Below the pieces are notes generated by a model. It was given only the letters and a program-made list of their open reading frames with translations. It ran no database searches and was not told the DNA's origin. Made by a program: the position numbers and the translations under genes. 64,000 bases of DNA from CAWCKS01 sp963763485 (GTDB lineage: Bacteria; Pseudomonadota; Alphaproteobacteria; Rhizobiales; Xanthobacteraceae): NCBI GenBank assembly GCA_963763485.1, contig CAVXOW010000005.1, forward strand, positions 310,001 to 374,000, read 5' to 3'. Below, in pieces: positions 37,532 to 47,613 of the stretch (its first letter is position 1; each line of letters begins with the position of its first letter).

Positions 37532-38644
37532 CTATGTCTTCAGTCCCGCAGCCTTCAGGTACGGCTCGGCTTTGGCAGACCATTCGAAAAACAGTTTTGA
37601 GCCAAACTCATAGGTGTCAGGGTTTTCGGGAAACGGCTTGGCTGTGGCGAAATGCGCCAGTTCAGGAATGCGAGGGTTGACGTCCTTGCGAATGAACGGT
37701 CCGCCTGCATCGTCCGCTGCGATCTGCTGGGCGGACTTGGTGAGGATGTAGTTCATGAACATCCGGGCGGCATTCGGATGAGGCGCATCCTTCAGCATGC
37801 TCATTCCGCCCGTTAGCATCATCACCCCGTCCTCTGGAACCACGAGCCGGAACGGATGCGGCTTAGGCAACCTCCAGATGTCGGCGGCGCCGACCTGCGT
37901 GGGATGAATGAAAATGCCGTACTCGCCGCGGGCAATCTGCTTGGGGGCTTCGATCTCGGCGCGGGTAAGCGCCTTGACGTTGCTGATCACCTTCTGCAGG
38001 TGATCGTCGCCGTACACCTTCCAGGCATAGGCGGCCCAGCGCGATCCGGGCGAAGGACCAATGGGTTCTGACAGCAGTATCAGACCTTTGTATTTTGGGT
38101 CTTCGAGATCCTTGTAGCTGCGCGGACCATTTTCCGGAGGGCACAGCTTGTTGTTGACGAGAATAAAATAACCGCCGGCGCTCGTGTGCAACGTGTAGCC
38201 GTTCCCGGCTTTTACATCGACGAGGGGATCGATGATCCACGGCACGTCAGGTTCGATCGCTGCTGGAAGGATGCCGAAAGATTGGTCGAGGCCTCGAGCT
38301 GCGAGGCGCCGGTTCTCTGGACTACCCGAGGAGCGTATGTCGATGCTTGCCTTGCCGGCGGCGCGCTCGGCATTCCACCGCGCCTCGAAATCGCCTGTCC
38401 TGCTCGGAGCAAGCTCGACGCGAATTCCATAGAGCTTCTCAAACTCCCGCGCTTGACGTTCGACCGCGTCGCCCGGCGCGCCGAAGAAGGACCAGACGAC
38501 AAGCCCTTCCTTCTTACCGGCGGCTACGACGTCCTCCCAAGATTCGTTTGATGCAGTCAGCGCTCGCGTCGGGAAACCGATCGCTGTCATCGCTGAGCCG
38601 AGCGATGCGAGCCCCAAGATTGAGAGTGCGTCTCTCCGCCTCAT
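37532..38644 (-). CDS. Extracellular solute-binding protein, Tat-exported
   Basis: A 370-residue periplasmic-binding-fold type II protein. The N-terminus MRRRDALSILGLASLGSA has consecutive arginines before a hydrophobic core, a likely Tat signal. The mature part begins near EDVVAAGKKEGLVVWSFFG, a FbpA-like opening. TAKPFPENPDTYEFGSKLFFEW lies near the C-terminus. It feeds the double-domain permease downstream. Homologues bind ferric iron, thiamine, polyamines or organic anions; none can be chosen from sequence alone. Confidence 0.85.
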   Translation of the reverse strand: MRRRDALSILGLASLGSAMTAIGFPTRALTASNESWEDVVAAGKKEGLVVWSFFGAPGDAVERQAREFEKLYGIRVELAPSRTGDFEARWNAERAAGKASIDIRSSGSPENRRLAARGLDQSFGILPAAIEPDVPWIIDPLVDVKAGNGYTLHTSAGGYFILVNNKLCPPENGPRSYKDLEDPKYKGLILLSEPIGPSPGSRWAAYAWKVYGDDHLQKVISNVKALTRAEIEAPKQIARGEYGIFIHPTQVGAADIWRLPKPHPFRLVVPEDGVMMLTGGMSMLKDAPHPNAARMFMNYILTKSAQQIAADDAGGPFIRKDVNPRIPELAHFATAKPFPENPDTYEFGSKLFFEWSAKAEPYLKAAGLKT

Positions 38645-38665
38645 AGCGTCCTCCCCTAATGCTTC

Positions 38666-39757
38666 CTATGCCGACCTTGTGGCCGGCCATGCACGGATCG
38701 CGTCTGCCGGAAATTCCAGTTGCACGACATCGCCCTCGTCGTGCAGGTCGTTCGTTGGGCCGAAGGCGCGAATTCGCGCGTTGCCAACACTAACGATGTA
38801 TTCAGTGCGTTCGCCCAGGTAGATCCGCGACAGCACGCGCCCCCGCCATCGATCGTCTCCCTTAGGCTGACGTACCTGGACTGCGGCCGAACGCAGCATC
38901 AGGATAACTTCGTCGTCCTGTCGCCACGGATGCGAGCCGTCCAGTGGAACATCCAGACGGTCGACGCCCGACACCAACGCTCGCGGCGAACCGTCGGGCG
39001 CGATCGCAACGCGAGCGCCGACCTGGTCTACCTGACCGAGAAACTCCATGACGAACTTCGAACTCGGCCGCTGGTAGATCGCCTGCGGTGTGCCTTCCTG
39101 GACAATTCGGCCCGCATTCATCACTAGTACGCGATCCGACAGAACCATTGCTTCGTTCTGGTCGTGTGTGATGAAGATTGTTGTGACGCCGAACCGTGCC
39201 TGAACCTCTTTCAGCTCGAAGCGCATCTCGTCGCGCCGCCGCGCATCGAGGTTCGAGAACGGCTCGTCAAGCAAAAGGACCTCTGGATCGCAAATTAGCG
39301 CTCGCCCCAGCGCCACTCGCTGCTGTTGGCCGCCCGACAAAAGGGGTGCAGGGCGGTCGTGCAAGCCCTCGAGACCCAAGCTTTGCAGCATTGTCATGAC
39401 CTTGTCGCGGATCTCTGCCGGCGGCATACGCTTCGCACGCAGCGGAAAGGCAATGTTTTCGAAGACGTTCATGTGGGGCCAGATCGCGTACGACTGGAAC
39501 ACCATCCCCATTCGTCGTTTGTCGGGCGTCAGGTAAACGCCCTCCGTGACCGACGTTATGAGCCGGTCGCCAACGCGCACTTCTCCATGGTCGGGTCGCT
39601 CCAGTCCGGCAATCATCCGCAGCGTGGTGGTCTTACCGCAGCCGCTCGGTCCGAGCAGGGTCAATATCGATCCGCTCTCGACTTCAAATGTCACATCCTC
39701 CACCGCAAGCGCGTTGCCAAAGGACTTCCGCAAGCCGGACACGCGGATGGCCGTCAT
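38666..39757 (-). CDS. ABC transporter ATP-binding protein (FbpC/PotA type) with TOBE domain
   Basis: A 363-residue importer ATPase. Walker A is LLGPSGCGKTTTLRM (about 33-47), the signature is LLSGGQQQRVALGRAL, Walker B is VLLLDEPFSNLDARRRDEM and the switch histidine is in FITHDQNEAMVLSDR. The C-terminal third is a TOBE-like beta domain (GRVLSRIYLGERTEYIVSVG). First gene of the three-gene minus-strand operon, with 21 bases to the binding-protein gene. Its promoter must lie in 39758-40140. Confidence 0.92.
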   Translation of the reverse strand: MTAIRVSGLRKSFGNALAVEDVTFEVESGSILTLLGPSGCGKTTTLRMIAGLERPDHGEVRVGDRLITSVTEGVYLTPDKRRMGMVFQSYAIWPHMNVFENIAFPLRAKRMPPAEIRDKVMTMLQSLGLEGLHDRPAPLLSGGQQQRVALGRALICDPEVLLLDEPFSNLDARRRDEMRFELKEVQARFGVTTIFITHDQNEAMVLSDRVLVMNAGRIVQEGTPQAIYQRPSSKFVMEFLGQVDQVGARVAIAPDGSPRALVSGVDRLDVPLDGSHPWRQDDEVILMLRSAAVQVRQPKGDDRWRGRVLSRIYLGERTEYIVSVGNARIRAFGPTNDLHDEGDVVQLEFPADAIRAWPATRSA

Positions 39758-40140
39758 CAGCTTCCCTGTCTAAACTACCGTGTGACCGCGGCTCCAATTT
39801 AAGTCGCGGGCGAGAGCAGATGCTGCCATTGACGTTGCCGCTAAACTTTGCTGCCAGCGCCGGGACTTGCATCTGGAAGCAACAATTGCTTCCGATTTTT
39901 CTGCGCAACGCATCAAACACCTGCGCTGCGTGTAAAGCAGCCGGCGCGCGCTTGTTCAGAATATGAAGACCAATGCAGCGAAAGCCGACATCCATGTGGC
40001 GCGAAGCTCCGTCGTTCGCATGGCTGTCACAGGACGGCAGGCGCGTTTGTTTCGCTTCGTTCTCACGACCGAACGTGGTCGTCCGATGGTGCGGCGTTAT
40101 GTTCGCAACAGCGGTGACGCAAACGCGTCGTGGAGTGCGC
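39758..40140. other. Gene-free region upstream of the ABC operon
   Basis: Lies between the ATPase start and the stop of the AraC-type gene, both on the minus strand. Short frames here have no family features. It should hold the promoter of the ABC operon, but I cannot point to a convincing -35/-10 pair. Confidence 0.45.
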
Positions 40141-41193
40141 TCAGCCGTTGGTAAGGGTTCGCGACGGCGATTCGCGGAAGCGAGCCTTGTAATCGCGGGA
40201 GAACTGGCTGAGGTTCGTATAACCTACCGCGATCGCTGTTTCGGTCACGCTGTTCTGGCCGTGACTCCGCCCCTTGATCAGAGCGTCACGGGCCAAGTCG
40301 AGGCGCACCGCTTTGAGATAGCCCATCGGAGTCGTCGATCGGAATCGCCTGAAGCCGTGATAGATGGACCGGGCACTCACGCCGCCCACTGTCACGAGGT
40401 CGTCAGCGCTAATTTGCTTACTTGCGTGTTCGCGAATGTAGTTTTCGACGCGGCGCACATAGTAAGGGGCCGCCGAGCAGAGCGAATCGGCCGCGAAGGC
40501 CCACTTGTAGTTGTTGGGTATAACGTTCAACAGCATCAGCAACAGCGTCCGCTCGGCGAGACGGCCGACATGGCCGTCGAAACAGGGATGAGGATCGTTG
40601 AGATCCCGGCAAATCGTGACGATGTAGTTCCACAAGGTCGGTACCCGCTCGAGGTCGACGACCTGAAGGACACCGAAATTGAGCGGGTCGCTTATGCTAA
40701 TGCCAGTTTCGCTGGCGACGATGCGTTCCATTCGGCTTCGACTGAGTCTGACCATGAGCAGCTGGGTCGAGCCTCGCCAGCGCTTGTGCGAGCGAGCCAT
40801 GCCTTCAAGAATGACCATCTGCGCGGGTACCGCGTCCACCTTCGAGGAGCCCTGCTGCAATTGCGCACTGCCACGCATGAGGATGTGCAACAGGATGAGA
40901 TCCGGATCGTGCATCATTTCGATGTCATAGCCAGACACGCTGTCGACGCTGACCAGACTAAACAGCGTGTCTCCGAGATGCGCCGATCTAATGTCGTACT
41001 GCCGGAATTCGTGTGCGCTGCGCAGAGAGAGATCGAAGAGACCTCGCGTCGTTCTCTCGACGTATCGCCTTGCGACATGGTAGTCCGCCGTCGAGAAATG
41101 TCGCGCGTTCGACAACAGAGGTTGGTCGAACGAGAAATCGGCCGTGCGAGCAGATGCAGGCGTTGTTCCCGCCACATGCGTCGACGCACTCAT
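40141..41193 (-). CDS. AraC-family transcriptional regulator
   Basis: A 350-residue regulator with an N-terminal AraC-binding-like (AraC_binding_2, AlkS/FeaR style) domain and a C-terminal pair of helix-turn-helix units: KQISADDLVTVGGVSARSIYHGF and VTETAIAVGYTNLSQFSRDYKARF. This subfamily often activates aromatic-degradation genes. It is divergent from the luciferase-like gene at 41388 and precedes the ABC operon, so it may control either. I start at the ATG at 41193; the frame opens four codons earlier. Confidence 0.88.
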   Translation of the reverse strand: MSASTHVAGTTPASARTADFSFDQPLLSNARHFSTADYHVARRYVERTTRGLFDLSLRSAHEFRQYDIRSAHLGDTLFSLVSVDSVSGYDIEMMHDPDLILLHILMRGSAQLQQGSSKVDAVPAQMVILEGMARSHKRWRGSTQLLMVRLSRSRMERIVASETGISISDPLNFGVLQVVDLERVPTLWNYIVTICRDLNDPHPCFDGHVGRLAERTLLLMLLNVIPNNYKWAFAADSLCSAAPYYVRRVENYIREHASKQISADDLVTVGGVSARSIYHGFRRFRSTTPMGYLKAVRLDLARDALIKGRSHGQNSVTETAIAVGYTNLSQFSRDYKARFRESPSRTLTNG

Positions 41194-41387
41194 GATCCCT
41201 CCCAAGGGCTTTCGCGCTCAGATCAGAGCGTCTTGATTGCTCGAAGCCTAATCGATCAGCCCAGAGCCGTCGAGAATAGTTACGCCACCCCGCGACACGT
41301 AAGAAGTTCTGCACCGCCAGCGCGGATGCGGCCGGGCGTCCTATCGCTACGTCGACCACTGCAAAGCACCAAGTTCCGGAGAATACC

Positions 41388-42587
41388 ATGAAGGTCTTTA
41401 TCTTCGATCTGCTGGCTTATGGAGAAAACCTCGAACATTTGAAGACCGGCTCCGAGCTGCCCTATCCACTAAGCAAGAGCTTCTTCAAGGCGGACGTCGC
41501 CGTTCGCACTTATGCCGAACACCTTGCGGCCTGGGAGGAGATGGACCGGCTCGGCTATGATGGAGTGGGTTTTAACGAACATCACTGCTCGCCCTACGGT
41601 CTCATGAATTCGCCCAACCTCATGGCCGCGGCGGCGGCGCAACGCACCAAGAACCTTAAGCTCCTGATCTACGGCAATCTACTGCCGCTGCATGAGCCGT
41701 TGCGATTGGCTGAGGAGCTCGCGATGCTCGACTGCCTGTCGAACGGCCGGCTGATATCGGGTTTTGCGCGCGGCATACCGCGCGAATACCAGGTGCACAA
41801 CGTGCCGTTGGCCGACAGCCGGGCGCGGTTCGAAGAGGCCTACGAAATCGTGACGCGGGCATGGACGGAGGACGTGTTCTCTTACGAAGGCAGGTTTTGG
41901 TCGTATAAGGACGTGGCAATCTGGCCCCGGCCTGTACAGCGGCCCCATCCGGAGATTTGGGTGCCGATCGTCGGCAGCAAGGAGTCCATCGAGTTCGCCG
42001 GCAGGCACAACATCCCAATTACGCCTGGCCTCGGCTCAGGCGGTCTACGCGACGACATAATCCGCTACTACGCAAAGTGCCTGGCGGCCGCGGGCCATCG
42101 GCTGACGCCCAATCATCTTTCCATCAGCGTCAACGCCTACGTCGCCAACTCCAAGGCGCAAGCGGTGAAGGAGATGGGACCATATCATCTTTATTTCAAC
42201 CGCACCCTGTTCAGCCACGGCAATTTCACCGAGACTGAGTTACAACGCCAGGCCGGTTACTCCACGCAGCAATCGACTGACTATGTGCGACCGGAGAACC
42301 AGCGCGCCGCTGCCCTGCTCCGCGAGGACTTCCGCAATATGACGATGGCCGATATCGAGCGCCTGGCAGAAAATTGGCCGTGGGGAAAGGCGGACGAAGT
42401 AACCCGACGCATCATTGCGCAAGCCGATGCAGCGGGCGCCGACATGGTGCAGGTCAGCCTTAACCGCGGCGCTATGCCCCACGAGATGTTCATCGAGCAG
42501 ATCCGCCGCTTTGCCCGCGACGTGCTACCGGCCCTTCATGCGCATCGGGTCGACCGTGTTCCCGCTGCGGAGGAAGTATCCGCCTGA
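41388..42587 (+). CDS. Luciferase-like (LLM class) flavin-dependent monooxygenase
   Basis: A 399-residue reduced-FMN-dependent oxidoreductase. It starts cleanly with MKVFIFDLLAYGENLEHL, and shows LGYDGVGFNEHHCSPYGLMNSP (about 50-70) and LSNGRLISGFARGIPREYQV, the flavin-cleft elements. It differs from the other LLM gene in length and in an extended C-terminus. The likely job is oxygenation of a small substrate in the catabolic set. It is divergent from the AraC regulator and followed 28 bases later by a LysR gene. Confidence 0.88.
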   Translation: MKVFIFDLLAYGENLEHLKTGSELPYPLSKSFFKADVAVRTYAEHLAAWEEMDRLGYDGVGFNEHHCSPYGLMNSPNLMAAAAAQRTKNLKLLIYGNLLPLHEPLRLAEELAMLDCLSNGRLISGFARGIPREYQVHNVPLADSRARFEEAYEIVTRAWTEDVFSYEGRFWSYKDVAIWPRPVQRPHPEIWVPIVGSKESIEFAGRHNIPITPGLGSGGLRDDIIRYYAKCLAAAGHRLTPNHLSISVNAYVANSKAQAVKEMGPYHLYFNRTLFSHGNFTETELQRQAGYSTQQSTDYVRPENQRAAALLREDFRNMTMADIERLAENWPWGKADEVTRRIIAQADAAGADMVQVSLNRGAMPHEMFIEQIRRFARDVLPALHAHRVDRVPAAEEVSA

Positions 42588-42615
42588 AGCCCACATAGCC
42601 TTCGAAGTACGCATC

Positions 42616-43626
42616 ATGCATAGCCCTCGGCTAAGAGGTATCGGGTCGGGTACGGCGCAGCAGATGCTGACGCGCCTACGCGGCATCAATCTTGATCTGA
42701 TGCCCGTGCTATATGAGCTGCTGTGCACGAAGAGCGTTACGCAAACGGCTCGCTCCTTCAACATGACGCAGCCGGCGGTGAGCCGCTCGCTGCGTCAACT
42801 TCGCCAGGTCTTTCAAGATGAGTTGCTAATCTCTCTCGGACGCGAGTCACGCCTGACTGAGAGAGCAGAAAGCCTGCTCGAGCCGCTGGCTCGGGCAATA
42901 GAAGACCTCGACGTTCTGCTGCGGCCGGCCGGTCAATTCGATGCCGCGACCGAATCTGTTCATCTGGTGATCAACACGGCCGATTATGTGATTCAGCTTT
43001 TGGCGCCGGTATTAAACGACATTTGTGCTCGCGAAGCGCCGCACGTAGCGTTGGAGTTTATCGCAACGGGAACGCGGAACGCATCGGATCTTACGCAAAT
43101 CGATTTCATGATCGGCCCGCGCGCGTTCGGTGAGACGTTCGGCAAACGCGTTGGCCATCTGCCGCTGTGGCGTGACGATATTGTCTGCATCGCTGCGTCG
43201 ACCAACACGACCGTTCCGGATCGTTTGACGCCGGCGCAGTTTCGATCCATGCGATATGCTGCGTATCGACCCGGCCCGCGGATTCTCCCTGAGGTCCAGA
43301 CATTGCTACAGCCGACGGCGCCACTTGAAGTCGCTCCAATCTGCACTGTTCCCAATTTTCTTGTGCTGGGAGCGATCGTTCGGCAGTCGGATTGCATTGC
43401 TCTGGTCCCGCGCAAGGTAGCGCGAACGCTTGCGCAGGAGGGCCAACTGCGCATCGTCGAGATCTCGTTTCCGCGTAAGCAACTCTTCATCGACGCGTTC
43501 TGGAGCCCAGCCATTGATAGTCGCCGCGGCCGCGCCTGGTTCAGACAGCTTCTGGCTCGTGCCGCGGCTCAGCTTTCACGAGCCACCTTTGTTGCGGCCC
43601 GTCAGCAGAAGGAACGGACGCGCTAG
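42616..43626 (+). CDS. LysR-family transcriptional regulator
   Basis: A 336-residue regulator. The winged helix reads INLDLMPVLYELLCTKSVTQ then ARSFNMTQPAVSRSLRQLRQVFQDELL, which resembles the NodD/SyrM branch. The effector domain follows (ESVHLVINTADYVIQLLAP). I use the ATG at 42616. A shorter start at 42664 fits the family start MLTRLRGINLDL and may be the real one. It probably regulates the preceding luciferase-like gene or the catabolic genes downstream. Confidence 0.88.
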   Translation: MHSPRLRGIGSGTAQQMLTRLRGINLDLMPVLYELLCTKSVTQTARSFNMTQPAVSRSLRQLRQVFQDELLISLGRESRLTERAESLLEPLARAIEDLDVLLRPAGQFDAATESVHLVINTADYVIQLLAPVLNDICAREAPHVALEFIATGTRNASDLTQIDFMIGPRAFGETFGKRVGHLPLWRDDIVCIAASTNTTVPDRLTPAQFRSMRYAAYRPGPRILPEVQTLLQPTAPLEVAPICTVPNFLVLGAIVRQSDCIALVPRKVARTLAQEGQLRIVEISFPRKQLFIDAFWSPAIDSRRGRAWFRQLLARAAAQLSRATFVAARQQKERTR

Positions 43627-43699
43627 GTCTCGGCAAATCAATTCCCTGAAGAACGAGGGAACGCGGAGCTCTGATGTCAGCGCAAGTTGTGTCGCCTGG

Positions 43700-43830
43700 G
43701 GCGTGGACTCATTAGCGCGAAGCCATGGCCTGATTGAAACGAACTGAACGAAGGCTAGGTAGTTGGCGGCAAGCTTGTCGTAACGCGTCCTGGCCCTGAG
43801 CCGACCTGACCATCGGCTTGCTCTGGCGAC
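43700..43830 (-). pseudogene. C-terminal remnant of an IS5-family transposase
   Basis: Read on the minus strand, this stretch encodes SRWSGRLRARTRYDKLAA followed by NYLAFVQFVSIRPWLRANES, the characteristic end of IS5-family transposases. The catalytic parts are absent and there is no start. It lies in the gap between the LysR and VOC genes and records an earlier insertion. Confidence 0.75.
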
Positions 43831-43844
43831 TTCTGCCGAGTGGT

Positions 43845-44351
43845 CTATAAATCGGGATGCGGGGCGGCGAGGCTAGGTCCAGTTACCTTCATCATCCAGC
43901 AGTAGACCTCGATCCGATTGCCGTCCGGGTCGAGAAAGTAGAAGGCGTGGCTGCCGCTACCGCCTACGAAACCTCTGTCTCCGCCCTCGGGCCCGTGCAC
44001 GTAGGGCCCGCTGACGATTTCGACGTCGCACGAGCGAACGTGGTCGAGCGCCTTCAGCCAGTCCTCGCGCGAATCGATTTCGAAGGCGATATGATCCAGT
44101 CCCGGCGTCTTGCGGAACGGTGAGTCGGTCGATGTGAGGCCGGCCTTCCTTAAATCATCCGAGAGCTCGAACAGCACGACGTCGTGGTGCTTGTCATCGA
44201 TGCGCATGAAGCAAATGGGGCGTGCAATGTCGGGCGGGCCCCAACGCCCGGTTACTTTGAGACCAAGCACTCGACGATAGAAGTCAATGGAACGATCGGC
44301 GTCGCTCACAAGGATGCCAATGTGTCCAACCCGACCCAGATGTATACCCAC
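43845..44351 (-). CDS. VOC-family (glyoxalase / extradiol dioxygenase-like) protein
   Basis: A 168-residue vicinal-oxygen-chelate protein. The metal ligands appear as His in RVGHIGILVSDADRSIDFYRR, His in TPGLDHIAFEID and Glu in DPDGNRIEVYCWM. The two beta-alpha-beta repeats are complete. Possible roles are an extradiol ring-cleaving dioxygenase or an isomerase; the single-module size is at the small end for a dioxygenase. It faces the FAD hydroxylase gene across a 412-base gap. Confidence 0.8.
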   Translation of the reverse strand: MGIHLGRVGHIGILVSDADRSIDFYRRVLGLKVTGRWGPPDIARPICFMRIDDKHHDVVLFELSDDLRKAGLTSTDSPFRKTPGLDHIAFEIDSREDWLKALDHVRSCDVEIVSGPYVHGPEGGDRGFVGGSGSHAFYFLDPDGNRIEVYCWMMKVTGPSLAAPHPDL

Positions 44352-44763
44352 GCGAGCCTCCTTTGGTTGCTAAGATAATTTCGCGGTGCGTGACCCGTTG
44401 GACCGGCCTCAGATTTGCGCCAGTGTTGGGGCAGTACACAGGAAATATACTTCACCATTCCTGCTGAGCGGGTAAGAATCTCTGACTGTCGTGACCGTGT
44501 GCTTCGCTTCGCTGGGCTCGCCTATTGGCCTATCTCGGAAGTCAGGCAACGTCCGCTTTTGCGTCGCTATTGTGGGATAAGCGGACATCGATTGATGCAG
44601 TTGATTTATGATTGCGCGGCCTAGGTCACGGGCTTAGTTGCCCTTCATCGGGCGAAGCGGCCGCATTTGATGCGGTCTTAACGCAATCGCTGCGCTGTGC
44701 GCAAAGCGCGCGGCGCTCTCGCATGTTTTTCTTGGCTCAACTGACAACATTGCGTGTGCGGCC
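44352..44763. other. Gene-free divergent region between VOC and FAD hydroxylase genes
   Basis: Both flanking genes point away from it, so it must contain two promoters. Short frames inside have no recognisable product. The 3' half is relatively AT-rich for the window. I find no operator or hairpin strong enough to name. Confidence 0.45.
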
Positions 44764-45912
44764 ATGGAAGTAAAACGGATCGTCGTTATCGGCGGAGGCA
44801 TCGGAGGCCTGGCTGCAGCATTGGCGCTGCAACGGCGCCGATTTAGGGTCGCGGTCTACGAGCGGGCACCAGAGATACGGGAAATTGGAGCTGGCATAAT
44901 CGTCACGTCGAATGCTCGCCGCGCGCTGAACGATCTGGGCGTGGATGAAGCCTTGGAGGCCGCTTCCAGCTGTGTGCCGTTGATGCACACTTGCGATTAT
45001 GCCACCGGCGCTATCGTCAGGTCGGCTCAAAACGAGGAGATCGTCCGACGATATGGCGTGGCAACTCTGCAGGTTCACCGCGCCGACTTGCATGGCCTTC
45101 TGATGGAGGCGGTGCGTGCAAACGATCCGGAAGCGTTGCGGCCCGGGCACGAATTTGTCGGACTCCAACAGGACGACGCCGGGGTATCAGTCATATTTTC
45201 AAATGGTGCGTCTGACCGCGCGGACGTGGTGATCGGCGCAGACGGAAATGCGTCAGCTGTGCGTTCGTTTCTGTTTCCTGGAGAGGCGACAAAATTCAAC
45301 GGCCAGGTCGCGTTTCGCGCTCTTATCCCTGCTGAATTGGTCCCGCCAAGCGCTCAGCGGTTGCAAATGGCAATGCATCCCGCGCCCAAACGATACTTGC
45401 TGCACTATCCTCTGCGGGGCGGTCGCATCATGAATTTGATTGGCTGCGGCCAATCGGATTCATGGGAAGAGGAAGGATGGTCGATCCCCGCGACAAACGA
45501 AGAATTCGCCAAGGCTTATTCCGATTTCGCTCCGGACGTCGTGGCCATGATCCGAAACATTCCACAGGGTGCCCTGTTCAAGTGGGGTTTGCGCGATCGC
45601 GAGCCGCTAACGACCTGGACGGTCGGGCGGGTTACAATGCTTGGAGACGCTGCGCATCCAATGACTCCATTCCTTGGCCAAGGGGCATGCATGGCAGTAG
45701 AGGACGCGCTTCTATTGGGCCGGGCATTCGCCGCATCCGAAACGGCGCGTGAGGCTCTGCGGCGCTATGAATTCGGCCCGAAAACTCGAGGCACCAATGT
45801 GCAGCTTTGGTCTCGGGAGGAGGGACTTGCACTCCAGGATCCAAGCAGAAGGCGGAGGTCTGCAGCGGAGCGCGGTCTGCTTGATTATGACCCCGTCGCC
45901 GTGCCCGTGTAA
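44764..45912 (+). CDS. FAD-dependent aromatic hydroxylase (salicylate / 3-hydroxybenzoate hydroxylase type)
   Basis: A 382-residue class A flavoprotein monooxygenase. The dinucleotide fold is IVVIGGGIGGLAAALAL (6-22), the DG motif is ADVVIGADGNASAVR (about 158-172) and the GD motif is VTMLGDAAHPMTPFLGQGA (about 290-308). These hydroxylate phenolic acids using NAD(P)H and oxygen, in the cytoplasm. The catabolic neighbours fit that role. Substrate not determinable from the sequence. Confidence 0.88.
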   Translation: MEVKRIVVIGGGIGGLAAALALQRRRFRVAVYERAPEIREIGAGIIVTSNARRALNDLGVDEALEAASSCVPLMHTCDYATGAIVRSAQNEEIVRRYGVATLQVHRADLHGLLMEAVRANDPEALRPGHEFVGLQQDDAGVSVIFSNGASDRADVVIGADGNASAVRSFLFPGEATKFNGQVAFRALIPAELVPPSAQRLQMAMHPAPKRYLLHYPLRGGRIMNLIGCGQSDSWEEEGWSIPATNEEFAKAYSDFAPDVVAMIRNIPQGALFKWGLRDREPLTTWTVGRVTMLGDAAHPMTPFLGQGACMAVEDALLLGRAFAASETAREALRRYEFGPKTRGTNVQLWSREEGLALQDPSRRRRSAAERGLLDYDPVAVPV

Positions 45913-46056
45913 CCTTGCTACGGGAAGTCCCATAACCAATTGTTATGTGTCGGATGCGTCTTTTCACCATTACCAGTATAGCGTCGCGCGACTAATATGC
46001 ATTTGCAGGAACACAAAAAAATAAAAAAATGCGGAAATAAAAGTTGGGAGAGACGC

Positions 46057-47547
46057 ATGCCAGCTCGCACCGGCGAACAATTTTTGCGCGGGCTTGTCGA
46101 TGATCGTGAAATCTGGGTCGGCAGCGACAAGGTCGCTTCGCCGGTCGATCATCCCTCGCTGCGCGGCGCTGCGCTCGCACTGGCCGAGGTGTTCGACCTC
46201 CAGCACCGTGAAGCCGACGTCTGCCTGATGCCGGACCCCGAGACCGGCGAACCCATCAACGTCAGCCACATGATTCCGAAGTCCCGCGAGGATCTCCAGC
46301 GACGACATCGCGGGCTCGAACCCGTTGCCGAGTATTCGGTCGGACTGATGGGGCGTACGCCAGACTACATGAACGTTACCTTTGCCGGCTTTGCCGGACG
46401 TGCAGACGAATGGGCGGCGCATGGTAACGATCAGGGTGCCGACAACCTGGTGCGCTACCAAAAGAAGCTGAGGCGGGAAGACCTGTCGCTGACCCATACC
46501 ATTATCCATTCGACGGTTGACGCTGCCAAAGGCAAGCTGCCCGTCGGGTTGGATCCCGTGCAGCTTCACAAGGTCGAGGACACCCAGCACGGCATTGTCG
46601 TGAGGGGCTCACGTGTACTTGCCACCCTTGCACCGTTTTCCGATGAACTTGCGGTATACCCAGGCGGGCCGATGCCTGACGCGGCCAATGTACACGCGCT
46701 GTCGTTCTGTATCCCGATGAACACGCCCGGCCTGAAGTTCATTTGCCGCGACAGCGTGGCAGGCAGCCCGGACAAGTTCGATCACCCGTTCTCCAGCCGC
46801 TTCGATGAACAGGATGCGTTTGTCATCTTCGATAATGTCGAGGTGCCGCGTGAGCGCGTATTCATCGATGGCAATCTCGGCGTCTACAACAGCGTGATGC
46901 GGACGACCTGGTGGCCGAACATCATGCAGCAGACGATGATCCGGGCACAAACCAAGCTTGAATTTGCCTGGGGGCTGGCCAGCGGGATGGCCGAAGCGAT
47001 TAATCTCGTTCAGCCGCAAGCGCAGCAGCAGCTCGGTGAAATTGCCATGTTTGCCGAGTTCGCCCGCACCGCGGTTTTTGCAGCGGAGCAGGGCGCGCGC
47101 GAATACGGCAACAGCATGTGGGCTTGCGACGCGCGTCCGCTTGGCGCGCTACGCGCGGCGCTGCCGACCTGGTTTCCGCGCGTCAACGAGATCATCCGCC
47201 TGTTGGGATCACATAATCTGCTGACCACGCCGTCGCGCGCGGCGCTGGCCGATCCCAAACTGAGACCGCTGATCGACCGCTATCTTGTCGGCGTTGGCGT
47301 CGATGCCGAGCAGAGGAGCCGGCTTTTCCGTCTTGCCTGGGATTTCGCAGGCACGGCTTTGGCCAGTCGCAACGAGCAGTATGAGCGTTTCTATCTGGGC
47401 TCCGTTGGACGAAATCTTACATCGCTGCAAACGTTCGGCGATCGCACGCGTGCCAAGCGCTTGGTCGACCGTTTCTTGAACGAAGAGCTCGAACCGATGG
47501 TGCCGATCGATGGATTGAAGCGGCCGCTGGTCCAGGCCGCCCAATAG
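46057..47547 (+). CDS. HpaB-family 4-hydroxyphenylacetate 3-monooxygenase-like oxygenase
   Basis: A 496-residue two-component flavin monooxygenase of the HpaB/TftD family, which adds a hydroxyl next to a phenolic hydroxyl using FADH2. It begins ARTGEQFLRGLVDDREIW; GLMGRTPDYMNVTFAGFAG is the FAD-binding hallmark, and FDNVEVPRERVFIDGN is also typical. I chose the ATG at 46057, preceded by GGGAG. A longer frame upstream is AT-rich and not conserved. No HpaC-type flavin reductase is visible in the window, so the reductase must be encoded elsewhere. It leads the catabolic run 46-54 kb. Confidence 0.9.
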   Translation: MPARTGEQFLRGLVDDREIWVGSDKVASPVDHPSLRGAALALAEVFDLQHREADVCLMPDPETGEPINVSHMIPKSREDLQRRHRGLEPVAEYSVGLMGRTPDYMNVTFAGFAGRADEWAAHGNDQGADNLVRYQKKLRREDLSLTHTIIHSTVDAAKGKLPVGLDPVQLHKVEDTQHGIVVRGSRVLATLAPFSDELAVYPGGPMPDAANVHALSFCIPMNTPGLKFICRDSVAGSPDKFDHPFSSRFDEQDAFVIFDNVEVPRERVFIDGNLGVYNSVMRTTWWPNIMQQTMIRAQTKLEFAWGLASGMAEAINLVQPQAQQQLGEIAMFAEFARTAVFAAEQGAREYGNSMWACDARPLGALRAALPTWFPRVNEIIRLLGSHNLLTTPSRAALADPKLRPLIDRYLVGVGVDAEQRSRLFRLAWDFAGTALASRNEQYERFYLGSVGRNLTSLQTFGDRTRAKRLVDRFLNEELEPMVPIDGLKRPLVQAAQ

Positions 47548-47613
47548 GACAGCCATCGCCGTTTATTAAGAGCAAAATGGGCTAGAGCACGTCTCACACC
47601 TGGAGGAAAAACG

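Noticed and set aside
39973..41391. A 472-codon plus-strand frame opposite the AraC-type gene
   Set aside because: The minus-strand frame has both helix-turn-helix units; the plus frame has no recognisable feature.
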